Shown: positions 1 through 7,881 of the stretch, piece by piece
How positions within the stretch are numbered: position 1 is the stretch's first letter
Layout: every line of letters begins with the position of its first letter
Origin: Candidatus Acidiferrales bacterium
GTDB lineage: Bacteria > Acidobacteriota > Terriglobia > Acidiferrales > DATBWB01
Length of the DNA: 37,279 nucleotides
Assembly (NCBI GenBank): GCA_036514995.1
Contig: DATBWB010000002.1
Coordinates: forward strand, 1 to 37,279
Direction: 5' to 3'
Made by a program: the position numbers and the translations under genes
The notes under the pieces: model-generated
Seen by the model: only the letters and a program-made list of their open reading frames with translations
Databases searched by the model: none
Told to the model about the DNA's origin: nothing

Positions 1-1
1 A

Positions 2-1015
2 AAAGAGTGGCTGCAGGAGTGGCTGCGTGAAGAGGGGATCTCTGTCGAATCGAATCAAATCCTGATCACCAACGGCTGCCAGCAGGCGCTCGACCTGACG
101 GCGAAAGCCCTGGTGCGGCCGGGGGACGCGGTCGCTCTCGAGAACCCGATCTATCCGGGTGCAGTCTCCGTCTTTCGCCGGGCGGGAGGGCGGTTGGTGG
201 GAGTGCCGGTGAGGCCGGACGGGCTGGATCTGCAGGCGCTCGAGATGCTTCTCGAGCAGGCCAAGCCAAAGGTGTTGCTGTTGACGCCGAACTACCAGAA
301 TCCGACCGGCACCTCTCTTACCCTTGCCGTGCGAAGGCGAATCCTCGAGCTGGCAGCCGCGCACCGGGTGGCGATCGTCGAGGACAACATTTACGGCGGC
401 TTGCACCTGCGCGGGCCGGCATGGCCGCCCCTCAAGGCCCTCGACAAGTCCGGAATCGTCATCTACTTGAACAGTTTTTCCAAGATTTGCTTTCCGGGTC
501 TGCGCGTGGGCTGGTGCGTAGCCGCCCCGGAAGTCATTTCGAGGTTGCGCAGCGTGAAGCAGGCAAGCGACCTCCACACCGATCAACTGGCGCAAGCTGC
601 CCTGGCGGAATTCGGTCGGAGCGGCCAGGTGGCCCGCCACTTGAAGCTGATGAGAAAGGTCTATCGGCGGCGCCTGGAAGTGACCGAGGGTGCTCTCGAA
701 AAGCAAATGCCTGAAGGTGTTAGCTGGACCAAGCCCGCGGGCGGTATGGCCGTCTGGGTGACATTGCCCAGGTCATTGGATGCGAGTGAGATTTTGTTCC
801 GTGCGCGAGAACGAGGCATTCTCTTTGCCCCGGGAAGACTGTTCTTTTTCCAAAACGCGGAACCGAACACCTTGCGCTTGAGCTTTGCCGGGCTCGAAGA
901 CGATCAGATTCGGCGGGGCATCGCGCTGCTCGGCGGCTTGTTGAAGGCGGAAATGCGCCAGCGCAGGAAAGGGCGTGCGCCCGGGAGAAGGGAAGCGGCC
1001 GTGGCGCTGGTGTAA
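2..1015 (+). CDS. PLP-dependent aminotransferase, MocR/GntR-type (5' partial)
   Basis: The reading frame is open from the left edge, so the true start lies outside the window. The visible 337 residues form a class I/II aminotransferase fold. TNGCQQALD is the cofactor phosphate region, NPTG is the conserved substrate/cofactor loop, ED in VEDNIYG holds the pyridine nitrogen, and SFSK carries the Schiff-base lysine (codon 482-484) followed by PGLRVGW. This sequence style fits the aminotransferase half of MocR regulators, which have an N-terminal GntR winged helix, and also stand-alone 2-aminoadipate-type aminotransferases. The missing N-terminus would decide between them. A MocR identity would fit the nearby pdxST, since the known PdxR regulators are MocR proteins controlling pdxST; that link is inference. 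The C-terminal tail is basic and probably disordered. Confidence 0.85.
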   Translation, partial: KEWLQEWLREEGISVESNQILITNGCQQALDLTAKALVRPGDAVALENPIYPGAVSVFRRAGGRLVGVPVRPDGLDLQALEMLLEQAKPKVLLLTPNYQNPTGTSLTLAVRRRILELAAAHRVAIVEDNIYGGLHLRGPAWPPLKALDKSGIVIYLNSFSKICFPGLRVGWCVAAPEVISRLRSVKQASDLHTDQLAQAALAEFGRSGQVARHLKLMRKVYRRRLEVTEGALEKQMPEGVSWTKPAGGMAVWVTLPRSLDASEILFRARERGILFAPGRLFFFQNAEPNTLRLSFAGLEDDQIRRGIALLGGLLKAEMRQRRKGRAPGRREAAVALV

Positions 1016-1040
1016 GACCGCAATTTTGTGGGGATGATCA

Positions 1041-1742
1041 TTGGCGATGGAGAAGCTCGGGCAGAAAACGGCGACGGCAACCGGCAGCGCCGATTTCTAC
1101 CGCAGTCGGGCAGACGATTTCATTGAGCAGTGCTACTGTAGCGCGCCGGAAGCAATCCAGCGCGGATTGGCGGCCGAGCTCGAACTCATTCACCGCGTCG
1201 CGCCGCCGGGAAGAATTCTGGAGGCAGGTTGCGGCTCGGGGCGCGTGTTCGAGGGATTGAAGCGCGCCGATCGGCGGCTCTTCGGGTTCGACCTGGTCTT
1301 GGGTTACCTCGCAGAAGCAAAGAAGAAGGGTGTGGAGGGGCAACTGGTGGCGGCGCGCGGCGGGCGCATCCCCTTCCGTGACGGCGTTTTTGAGGCTGTC
1401 TTTTGCGTCCAGAACACCCTGGGGATGGTCGGCGAGGAGAAAGCGGCGATGCTCGGGGAATTGCGCCGCGTGGCAAAGGAAGGAGCCACCCTGCTTGTCG
1501 TCGTCTATGCGGAATCTTCGCTGGCGCCGCGGCTCGAGTGGTACGACCGGCTGGCGCGGAAGGGGCTGATGGCCCCGATCGATTGGAGCCAGAGCAGCGA
1601 CGACGTGCTGGCAACCGCAGATGGCCATCGCTCGGAGACATTTTCGCGAGGACGATTCGAAGCTTTGCTTGGCGATGCGGGACTGGCGGCGAGCTTTGAT
1701 CCCCTGGGGGGAATCTATTGGGCGGCGCTGGCCACGTGCTGA
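1041..1742 (+). CDS. class I SAM-dependent methyltransferase
   Basis: This 233-residue protein has the Rossmann-type methyltransferase pattern. Motif I is LEAGCGSGRVFEGL (about residues 53-66), an acidic strand end lies at FGFDLV, and GGRIPFRDGVFEAVFC precedes the post-motif II helix, as in the Methyltransf_11 group. The substrate cannot be read from the sequence. The TTG start at 1041 is preferred because GGGGA at 1030-1034 lies 6 bases upstream. The ATG two codons later (1047) is an alternative. The gene follows the aminotransferase by 25 bases and precedes pdxS by 70 bases in the same direction, so co-transcription is possible. No membrane segment is visible, so it should be cytoplasmic. 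Confidence 0.8.
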   Translation: MAMEKLGQKTATATGSADFYRSRADDFIEQCYCSAPEAIQRGLAAELELIHRVAPPGRILEAGCGSGRVFEGLKRADRRLFGFDLVLGYLAEAKKKGVEGQLVAARGGRIPFRDGVFEAVFCVQNTLGMVGEEKAAMLGELRRVAKEGATLLVVVYAESSLAPRLEWYDRLARKGLMAPIDWSQSSDDVLATADGHRSETFSRGRFEALLGDAGLAASFDPLGGIYWAALATC

Positions 1743-1812
1743 CCCGGCCACATGTCCCCGCCAAGATTTTTGAAAGGCGATCAGATGATCAAGGTAGAGT
1801 GGGAGGACGGCG

Positions 1813-2706
1813 ATGCTCAGCTTTATGGATGACAATCAGTGGCGAGTCAAGGTTGGCCTTGCGGAGATGCTCAAGGGCGGGGTGATTATGGATGTCACCA
1901 ATGCCGAACAGGCCAAGATCGCCGAAGATGCCGGAGCGGTGGCGGTGATGGCCCTCGAGCGTGTCCCGGCGGATATCCGCAAGGAAGGGGGCGTGGCGCG
2001 CATGGCCTCGCCGAAGATTATCCGCGCCATCATGGGTACGGTCTCGATTCCGGTGATGGCGAAGGTGCGCATCGGCCATTTTGCCGAGGCGCAGGTGCTG
2101 GAAGCGCTCGAGGTGGACTTCATTGACGAAAGCGAAGTGCTGACGCCGGCCGATGAAGAGCACCATATCTGGAAGCACCCTTTCAAGGTGCCCTTTGTGT
2201 GCGGCTGTCGAAACCTGGGCGAGGCTCTGCGACGGATCGCCGAAGGCGCGGCGATGATCCGGACGAAGGGCGAGGCCGGTTCCGGCAACGTGGTTGAGGC
2301 CGTGCGGCACATGAGAGCCATTGTCGGGGAAATGAAAAAACTGGCGACGCTGGGCAAGGATGAGCTGGTGGCGAAGGCGAAAGAGCTGGGAGCGCCCGTC
2401 GAAGGAGTGACATGGGTCGCCCGCAACGCCAGGTTGCCTGTCCCCAACTTTTCCGCCGGCGGCATTGCCACCCCGGCCGATGCCGCCATGGTCATGCAGC
2501 TCGGGGCGGAAGCGGTGTTCGTTGGCTCGGGCATTTTCAAGTCGGAAGATCCGGCCAGGCGCGCGCGAGCCATCGTCAAGGCAACGACGCACTACAACGA
2601 TCCCAAGGCCGTGCTGGAGGCATCCGAGGAACTCGGCGAGGCGATGAAGGGGCTTGACGTCGCCAAGCTCAAGCCCGAGGAGCTGCTCCAGACGCGCGGC
2701 TGGTAA
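1813..2706 (+). CDS. pdxS: pyridoxal 5'-phosphate synthase lyase subunit PdxS
   Basis: PdxS builds pyridoxal 5'-phosphate from ribose 5-phosphate, glyceraldehyde 3-phosphate and ammonia supplied by PdxT (the DXP-independent route). The 297-residue length is typical. The beta/alpha barrel markers are all present: Asp27 in VIMDV, the first catalytic lysine Lys84 in VMAKVRIGH, the second lysine Lys152 in [11 protein letters not shown], and the late phosphate-binding segments [14 protein letters not shown] and VFVGSGIF. A strong Shine-Dalgarno GGGAGG (1801-1806) sits 6 bases before the ATG. PdxT follows 81 bases downstream in the same direction, the usual operon order. Family PdxS proteins form a dodecamer decorated with PdxT. 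Confidence 0.98.
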   Translation: MLSFMDDNQWRVKVGLAEMLKGGVIMDVTNAEQAKIAEDAGAVAVMALERVPADIRKEGGVARMASPKIIRAIMGTVSIPVMAKVRIGHFAEAQVLEALEVDFIDESEVLTPADEEHHIWKHPFKVPFVCGCRNLGEALRRIAEGAAMIRTKGEAGSGNVVEAVRHMRAIVGEMKKLATLGKDELVAKAKELGAPVEGVTWVARNARLPVPNFSAGGIATPADAAMVMQLGAEAVFVGSGIFKSEDPARRARAIVKATTHYNDPKAVLEASEELGEAMKGLDVAKLKPEELLQTRGW

Positions 2707-2787
2707 GGAGATTTCCCCTTCAAGGTTTTCTATTGCCGGGCTGGAACCGTTGGAAGGGGAGGCACCCTTGTCGAGGTTGGGGATGAG

Positions 2788-3363
2788 ATGAAGATCGGGA
2801 TTTTGGCGGTGCAGGGGGACTTTGAGGCGCACGGCAGGATGCTCGAGCGGCTCGGGGTCGAGTACCGGCTGGTGAAGCGACCGGAGGAACTGGAGGGTCT
2901 CGACGGGCTGATCCTGCCGGGGGGTGAGAGCACAACCATGCTCAAGTTCCTTGAGGAGGAGGGCTTGGGCAAGGCGATCAAGACATTTGCCGCGCTGGGC
3001 AAGGCCGTCTTTGGCACGTGCACCGGAGCTATTCTTTTGGCCGGGAAGGTAACCCACCCGGAGCAGCCCGCGCTCGGGCTGATGGACATGACGGTGGCGC
3101 GGAACGCCTACGGAAGGCAGATTGCGAGCGCGGTCAAGGAAGGCCGGTGTGATTTGAAGCAGGAACCTCTCGAGATGGTCTTCATTCGCGCTCCGATCAT
3201 CGCAAAGGTGGGTGAGGGCCTTGAAGTGCTCGCGAAATTTGAAGGCCAGCCGGTTTTTGTGCAACAGGGAAGACTCATGGTGACGACCTTCCACCCCGAA
3301 CTGACTGGCGATACGACCATCCACGAATACTTCCTCAAGATTGTCCGGGACGGAAAAGCGTAA
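2788..3363 (+). CDS. pdxT: pyridoxal 5'-phosphate synthase glutaminase subunit PdxT
   Basis: PdxT is the class I glutaminase partner that hydrolyses glutamine and channels ammonia into PdxS. The 191-residue sequence shows the oxyanion strand LPGGEST (residues 44-49), the nucleophile Cys78 in GTCTGAI, the family NAYGRQ segment, and the His169/Glu171 pair in FHPEL, so the Cys-His-Glu triad is complete. Most homologues read GTCAG at the nucleophile elbow, so the threonine is a mild variant. The start GATGAG ATG is supported by the typical N-terminus MKIGILAVQGDF. The gap to pdxS (2707-2787) holds no visible regulatory structure. Confidence 0.97.
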   Translation: MKIGILAVQGDFEAHGRMLERLGVEYRLVKRPEELEGLDGLILPGGESTTMLKFLEEEGLGKAIKTFAALGKAVFGTCTGAILLAGKVTHPEQPALGLMDMTVARNAYGRQIASAVKEGRCDLKQEPLEMVFIRAPIIAKVGEGLEVLAKFEGQPVFVQQGRLMVTTFHPELTGDTTIHEYFLKIVRDGKA

Positions 3364-3372
3364 GCGCCGGTA

Positions 3373-3447
3373 CGAAATTCGAAAATCGAAATTCGAAAAG
3401 CAGCCATCTCCGCATTCCGCTCTTCGCTTTTCGATTTTTGGATTTCG
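3373..3447. repeat. A/T-rich inverted repeat downstream of pdxT
   Basis: The left arm at 3373-3391 (cgaaattcgaaaatcgaaa) and the right arm at 3429-3447 (tttcgatttttggatttcg) are near-perfect reverse complements, with two mismatches over 19 bases and a 37-base loop. It lies 9 bases after the pdxT stop in otherwise GC-rich DNA. It could help end pdxST transcription or be a dispersed extragenic repeat. No second copy is in this window. Confidence 0.6.
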
Positions 3448-3462
3448 TTCTTCTTTCTGGTC

Positions 3463-3491
3463 TTGCATTTTTCCGAGGAGCGCGCTATTGT
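3463..3491 (+). promoter_or_regulatory. candidate sigma70-type promoter for the cox operon
   Basis: TTGCAT (3463-3468) and TATTGT (3486-3491) are separated by 17 bases, about 100 bases before the coxS-like start. The -10 matches four of six consensus bases and the -35 only three, so this is tentative. It lies in the gap after pdxT, where an operon promoter is expected. Confidence 0.35.
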
Positions 3492-3594
3492 CGGGCGCGT
3501 TTCCCGCAAAAACCGTGGAATCTCTCGAGGGCCAGCTTGCCGGCCAGCGTTGCACTGGCGGGGCTGCCAGCCGGGTTGCCTAGCTGGAGGTGGA

Positions 3595-4083
3595 ATGGCG
3601 ACGACCAGGATCGAAGTGAAGGTCAACGGGAAGGAGCGCCGGTCGGAAGTCGAGCCGCGGCTCTTGTTGGTCCACTACCTGCGTGATGTCCTGGACCTGA
3701 CCGGGACGCACATTGGGTGTGAGACGACCCTGTGCGGGGCATGCACGGTTTTGCTTGATGGGCGGGCGGTAAAGTCCTGCACGGTGCTCGCCGCGCAGGC
3801 GGACGGGCATTCGATTCAAACTATTGAGGGACTTGCCAGCAATGGAAAGCTGCACCCCGTGCAGGAAGCATTCTGGGAGGAGCATGGCTTGCAGTGCGGC
3901 TACTGCACGCCCGGGATGATCCTGGCGGCGGTTGAACTCTTGAACAGGAACCCGAAGCCCAGCGAGGCGGAGATCCGGCGCGCCATTGCCGGGAATCTCT
4001 GCCGGTGCACAGGCTATCAGCACATTGTATCGGCGATCGAGGCGGCGGCAAGGAAGATGAGAGCGGCCGCGAAAAAGAGGTAG
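3595..4083 (+). CDS. molybdenum hydroxylase 2Fe-2S subunit (CoxS-like)
   Basis: This is the small iron-sulfur subunit of a xanthine-oxidase-family hydroxylase. It passes electrons from the molybdenum site to the FAD subunit. The 162 residues carry both clusters: a plant-type ferredoxin set Cys42, Cys47, Cys50 and Cys62, and the helical domain set Cys101, Cys104, Cys136 and Cys138 (CGYCTPG and CRCTGY). All eight ligands are present. The frame stays open upstream to 3463, but ATG 3595 has GGAGG at 3586-3590 and gives the normal N-terminus, so upstream starts were rejected. The large subunit starts 6 bases after the stop. The S-L-M order matches form II cox-type operons; form I is M-S-L. Confidence 0.95.
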   Translation: MATTRIEVKVNGKERRSEVEPRLLLVHYLRDVLDLTGTHIGCETTLCGACTVLLDGRAVKSCTVLAAQADGHSIQTIEGLASNGKLHPVQEAFWEEHGLQCGYCTPGMILAAVELLNRNPKPSEAEIRRAIAGNLCRCTGYQHIVSAIEAAARKMRAAAKKR

Positions 4084-4089
4084 CGCAGA

Positions 4090-6423
4090 ATGCCGACAAA
4101 GACGCGCTGGATTGGGCGACCCATCAAACGAAAAGAGGATCCGCGGCTGATCCAGGGAATCAGCCACTACGTGGACGACTTGCGAGTGCCCGGGATGCTG
4201 CACGCGGCTTTTGTGCGGAGCGTTTATGCCCACGCCAGGCTGCGCCGGGTGGACGTGACGCAGGCAGCCAGGGCGGATGGGGTGGTGGCCGTCTTGACCG
4301 GAGCAGACATCGCCGGGGAGTTGGGAACGATCCCTGTGGCTGGCCGGATTCCCGGGATGAAGATCCCGGAGAAGCGAGCGCTGGCCATCGAGAAAGTTAC
4401 CCACGTGGGGGAAGCGATTGCGGTCATCGTGGCTGCGGACCGCTACAAGGCGCGAGACGCAGTGGACCTCGTCGAGGTGGACTACGACCCGCTCGAAGCG
4501 GTGACGGATCCGGAAAAGGCGCTGCGAAAAGGCTCGCCGGTGATTCATGAGCGGTGGAAGGACAATGTGGCCTTTACCTGGGCGCTTGAGGGCGGGGACA
4601 TTACCAGGGCGTTCAAGAACGCTGACCGGGTTGTGAAGCAGCGTCTCGTGAACCAGAGATTGATTCCGATGGCGATGGAGCCGCGCGGGGTGTTGGCCAG
4701 CTACGCGGCGGGAGAAGATTGCCTCACGATCTCGTCCTCGACACAAATCCCGCACTTGCTCCGGACACAGATTGCAGTGATGGTCAGGGTGCCTGAGAAC
4801 ACGGTGCGCGTGGTCACTCCGGAAGTGGGTGGCGCATTCGGAAGCAAGCTGAATGTTTACGGGGAAGAGGCGGTCGTCGCCTACCTGGCGAAGAAACTGG
4901 GGCAGCCGGTGAAGTGGGTGGAAACCAGGCGCGAAAATTTTCTCGCCACCATCCATGGGCGCGACCAGATTGACGATGTGGAAATGGCGGTGAAGCAAGA
5001 TGGGACCATTCTGGGCCTGAAGGTCCGGATTATCGCCGACATCGGCGCCTACTACCAACTCTTGACGCCGATCATTCCGACGCTGACCGGCTTGATGATC
5101 CCGGGCTGTTACAAAATTCCGGCGGTGAAAGTTGACCTCACCGGCGTCTTCACCAACAAAATGGCCACCGACGCCTACCGCGGCGCGGGCCGCCCGGAAG
5201 CGACCTATTTGGTCGAACGCATGATGGACGTGGCGGCGCAGGAATTGAAGATGGACCCGGCTGAGGTGCGACGCAAGAATTTTCCCAAGCCCAAAGAGTT
5301 TCCTTTCACAACCGCCACCGGGCTCACCTACGACAGTGCTGACTACCCGAAGTGCCTCGACCTGGCGCTCGAAACCGCCGGCTATGCCAAGCTGCGCCGG
5401 GAGCAGGCAGCCTTGAGAAAGCAAGGCCGGTATGTCGGGATTGGCCTCTCTACCTACGTGGAAGTATGCGCCATGGGACCGTCCTCGGCCATGCCGGCAG
5501 GGGGTTGGGAAAGCGGCACGGTGCGCATCGAGCCGACCGGGAAAGTTACTGTTCTCACCGGGGCTTCGCCCCACGGCCAGGGGCAGGAAACTTCCTTCTC
5601 GCAGATTGTGGCGGAGGAACTGGGCCTGAACATGGAGGATGTGGTCGTCATCCACGGGGACACGGCGGCGGTGCCGTATGGGATCGGGACATTCGGAAGT
5701 CGCGCGACCGCCGTCGGCGGCACAGCCATCTACAACGCGCTCCAGAAGGTTAAGGAAAAACTCCGGAAGATTGCCGGCCACGTGCTTCAGGCTGATCCCG
5801 AAAAGATTCTCTTCGCCGATGGCAGGCTGTTTGTGAAAGGACACGCAACGAAGTCGAGAAAGTTCGCCGAGATCGTTGCCGAGGCCTATGTGGCCAGGAA
5901 TCTTCCAGCAGGACTTGAACCGGGCCTTGAAGCGACAAACTTTTTTGAGCCGTCGAACTTTACCTTTCCCTTTGGTGCGCACGTGGCAGTCGTCGAGGTG
6001 GATGGCGAGACAGGGGACATCCGCTTTCTTCGCTACCTGGCGGTGGATGATTGCGGGACTGTGGTCAACCCGCTGCTGGTGGACGGGCAAATCCACGGCG
6101 GAATCGTGCAGGGGCTCGGCCAGGCGGTAATGGAGGAGGCGGTCTTCGACGAGAATGGGCAGTTGATCACCGGCGAATTGACCGATTACGCGATTCCGCG
6201 GGCGTGGGACGTGCCGTGGATGGAAACGAAGCGGATGGTTACGCGCTCACCGGTGAACCCGCTGGGAATCAAAGGGGTGGGGGAAGCGGGAACCATTGGG
6301 GCAACGCCGGCCATCGTCAACGCGGTGGTGGACGCGCTTGCCCCCTTGGGAGTGCGGCACATTGACATGCCGCTCAAGCGCGAACGCCTGTGGCAAATCC
6401 TCCGGCGCGGGAGATCAACATGA
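4090..6423 (+). CDS. molybdenum hydroxylase large subunit, form II CoxL-like
   Basis: The 777-residue protein is the molybdopterin-cytosine-dinucleotide subunit of an aerobic hydroxylase. It starts with the usual IGRPIKRKEDPRLIQG segment. GGAFGSK lies at 247-253, the active-site loop AYRGAGR at 362-368, and the catalytic-glutamate region GVGEAG at 729-734 (Glu732). Genuine form I CO dehydrogenase has AYRCSFR with the Cu-binding cysteine. AYRGAGR marks the form II group, for which CO oxidation is doubtful and other substrates are likely. The real substrate (aldehyde, N-heterocycle or CO) cannot be read here. The stop overlaps the start of the FAD subunit by ATGA, which shows translational coupling. 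No maturation genes (coxD, coxE, coxF type) are in the window. Confidence 0.93.
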   Translation: MPTKTRWIGRPIKRKEDPRLIQGISHYVDDLRVPGMLHAAFVRSVYAHARLRRVDVTQAARADGVVAVLTGADIAGELGTIPVAGRIPGMKIPEKRALAIEKVTHVGEAIAVIVAADRYKARDAVDLVEVDYDPLEAVTDPEKALRKGSPVIHERWKDNVAFTWALEGGDITRAFKNADRVVKQRLVNQRLIPMAMEPRGVLASYAAGEDCLTISSSTQIPHLLRTQIAVMVRVPENTVRVVTPEVGGAFGSKLNVYGEEAVVAYLAKKLGQPVKWVETRRENFLATIHGRDQIDDVEMAVKQDGTILGLKVRIIADIGAYYQLLTPIIPTLTGLMIPGCYKIPAVKVDLTGVFTNKMATDAYRGAGRPEATYLVERMMDVAAQELKMDPAEVRRKNFPKPKEFPFTTATGLTYDSADYPKCLDLALETAGYAKLRREQAALRKQGRYVGIGLSTYVEVCAMGPSSAMPAGGWESGTVRIEPTGKVTVLTGASPHGQGQETSFSQIVAEELGLNMEDVVVIHGDTAAVPYGIGTFGSRATAVGGTAIYNALQKVKEKLRKIAGHVLQADPEKILFADGRLFVKGHATKSRKFAEIVAEAYVARNLPAGLEPGLEATNFFEPSNFTFPFGAHVAVVEVDGETGDIRFLRYLAVDDCGTVVNPLLVDGQIHGGIVQGLGQAVMEEAVFDENGQLITGELTDYAIPRAWDVPWMETKRMVTRSPVNPLGIKGVGEAGTIGATPAIVNAVVDALAPLGVRHIDMPLKRERLWQILRRGRST

Positions 6424-7298
6424 TTCCGACGGAATTCGAATACTTACGTCCGCGGAGCATGGAAGAGGCGCTGGGACTGCTTGCCCAACACGGCCCCGAG
6501 GCCAAATTGCTTGCCGGAGGACACAGTCTTTTGCCTCTGATGAAGCTTCGCCTCGCCGCGCCTAAATATCTGATTGACCTCGGCGGGTTGGAGCAACTGA
6601 GCTACGTCCGGGACGACGGCCCGGAGATCGCCATCGGCGCGATGACGCCTCATGCTGAGGTGGAATCTTCGGAATTAATTCGCCGCTGCTGCCCGCTGCT
6701 TGCCGAAGCAGCGGCGGAGATTGGCGACGTGCAGGTGAGGAATCGCGGGACGATGGGCGGGAGCCTGGCCCACGCCGATCCCGGGGCGGATTACCCGGCG
6801 GCCATCCTGGCGCTCGAAGCGAAGATCAAAGTTCGAAGCCGGGAAGGGGAGCGGACGATTGAGGCGGCGAGCTTTTTCCTTGATCTGCTGACCACGGCGT
6901 TGCAACCGCGAGAGATCATCCTGGAAGTGAGGGTTGCTCGCGATCGTGAGCGGAGCGGGGCTGCCTATGTCAAGCTGCATCAGCCGGCGTCCGGTTTTGC
7001 CATCGTGGGAACGGCGGCGCGGCTGATGCTCGATCCCAAGGGCAATTGTGAAACGGCGCGCATCGGCGTGACCGGAGTTGGCGCGAAGGCCTACCGAGCA
7101 GAAGCGGTGGAGAAAGCGCTGGCCGGGAAACGGCTGACCGCCGCTCTCCTCGCCAAGGCGTCGGCAATGGCCGCTGAGGGAGTCGAGCCACTTTCCGATC
7201 TGCACGCTTCGGCGGCTTACCGGCTGGCCATGGCAGAGGTCATCACGAAACGAGCGCTCGAGAAAGCGCTTGACCGAGCGCGGGGTGGAAGAAGGTGA
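6420..7298 (+). CDS. molybdenum hydroxylase FAD subunit (CoxM-like)
   Basis: This 292-residue flavoprotein subunit takes electrons from the 2Fe-2S subunit. It has the two FAD-contact motifs of the family, AGGHSLLP near residue 32 and TMGGSLAHADPGADYP near residue 111, followed by a CO_deh_flav_C-like C-terminal domain. The ATG at 6420 overlaps the previous stop (ATGA), which is preferred over the in-frame GTG at 6390 that would overlap coxL by 34 bases. Its own stop overlaps the next start as GTGA, so the whole S-L-M-G set is coupled. Confidence 0.94.
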   Translation: MIPTEFEYLRPRSMEEALGLLAQHGPEAKLLAGGHSLLPLMKLRLAAPKYLIDLGGLEQLSYVRDDGPEIAIGAMTPHAEVESSELIRRCCPLLAEAAAEIGDVQVRNRGTMGGSLAHADPGADYPAAILALEAKIKVRSREGERTIEAASFFLDLLTTALQPREIILEVRVARDRERSGAAYVKLHQPASGFAIVGTAARLMLDPKGNCETARIGVTGVGAKAYRAEAVEKALAGKRLTAALLAKASAMAAEGVEPLSDLHASAAYRLAMAEVITKRALEKALDRARGGRR

Positions 7299-7738
7299 AG
7301 CTCGAAGGGATGGAGACGGTGCCGGCCGCTCCCGCGGCAGTGTGGTCGCTGCTGAACAATCCGGAGCAGTTGGCCAGGTGTCTTCCCGGCTGCGAGGAGT
7401 TGGTTGCTGCCGGAAAAGATATCTACAAGGCCAAGCTGAGTGTGACCATCGCCGCCGTGAGCGGGAAATATGCGGGAAGTGTTGAAATTCGGGAGCGGGT
7501 GGAACCGAGCCGGATGCGATTGCGCATTGAGGGACGGGGCGCGCCCGGGTTTATCACAGGAGAAGGAACGCTTGAGCTGGTGGCAAAGGGTAACGAGACA
7601 GAAATTCGATACGGCGGCGAAGCGCAGGTGGGCGGGGTGATCGCGGCGGTGGGACAGCGCATGTTACAGGGAGCGGCCAAGATCATGGTTGGGCAATTTT
7701 TTGATGCGATGAAGAAGCAACTGGCGAAGGGCGCCTAG
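7295..7738 (+). CDS. CoxG-like SRPBCC protein
   Basis: This 147-residue protein matches the CoxG (carbon monoxide dehydrogenase subunit G) group of the SRPBCC/START fold. MKLEGMETVPAAPAAVWSLL and PEQLARCLPGCEEL are the characteristic first helix-grip elements, and GAPGFITGEGTLEL and GQRMLQGAAK follow. In family members with a long tail this protein anchors the hydroxylase to the membrane; here there is no hydrophobic tail, so that role is not shown. The GTG start at 7295 forms a GTGA overlap with the FAD gene. ATG 7310 is an alternative and would remove five residues. Confidence 0.9.
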   Translation: MKLEGMETVPAAPAAVWSLLNNPEQLARCLPGCEELVAAGKDIYKAKLSVTIAAVSGKYAGSVEIRERVEPSRMRLRIEGRGAPGFITGEGTLELVAKGNETEIRYGGEAQVGGVIAAVGQRMLQGAAKIMVGQFFDAMKKQLAKGA

Positions 7739-7746
7739 CTGGAGCG

Positions 7747-7866
7747 GTAGGGGCAAGCTTCAGCTTGCCCAATGGGGAGGGCCGGTCTTCAGCTTGCCCA
7801 GTCCCTGGTGAGGGGCGTTCTGAAGACCGGGCCTTACACAACGGCCGTCCAGAGACCACCCCCTAC
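7747..7866. repeat. dispersed palindromic element, TGTAGGGGC family copy 1
   Basis: The element has inverted ends GTAGGGG (7747-7753) and CCCCTAC (7860-7866). Inside are a tight hairpin GGGCAAGCT/AGCTTGCCC (7751-7759 with 7762-7770) and a second stem GGTCTTCAG/CTGAAGACC (7784-7792 with 7820-7828). It lies between two convergent genes and may act as a two-way terminator, though it has no T-tract. Related copies occur at 36638-36697 and 36883-36960. Confidence 0.75.
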
Positions 7867-7881
7867 ACGACAGCCCATGGT

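Noticed and set aside
1789-3555. 588-residue open frame on the minus strand
   Set aside because: It lies antisense to pdxS and pdxT, which have complete catalytic motifs on the plus strand.
3580-6096. 838-residue open frame on the minus strand
   Set aside because: It is antisense to the coxS-coxL genes, has no recognisable domain and a composition (rich in His, Arg, Pro) typical of a shadow frame in GC-rich DNA.
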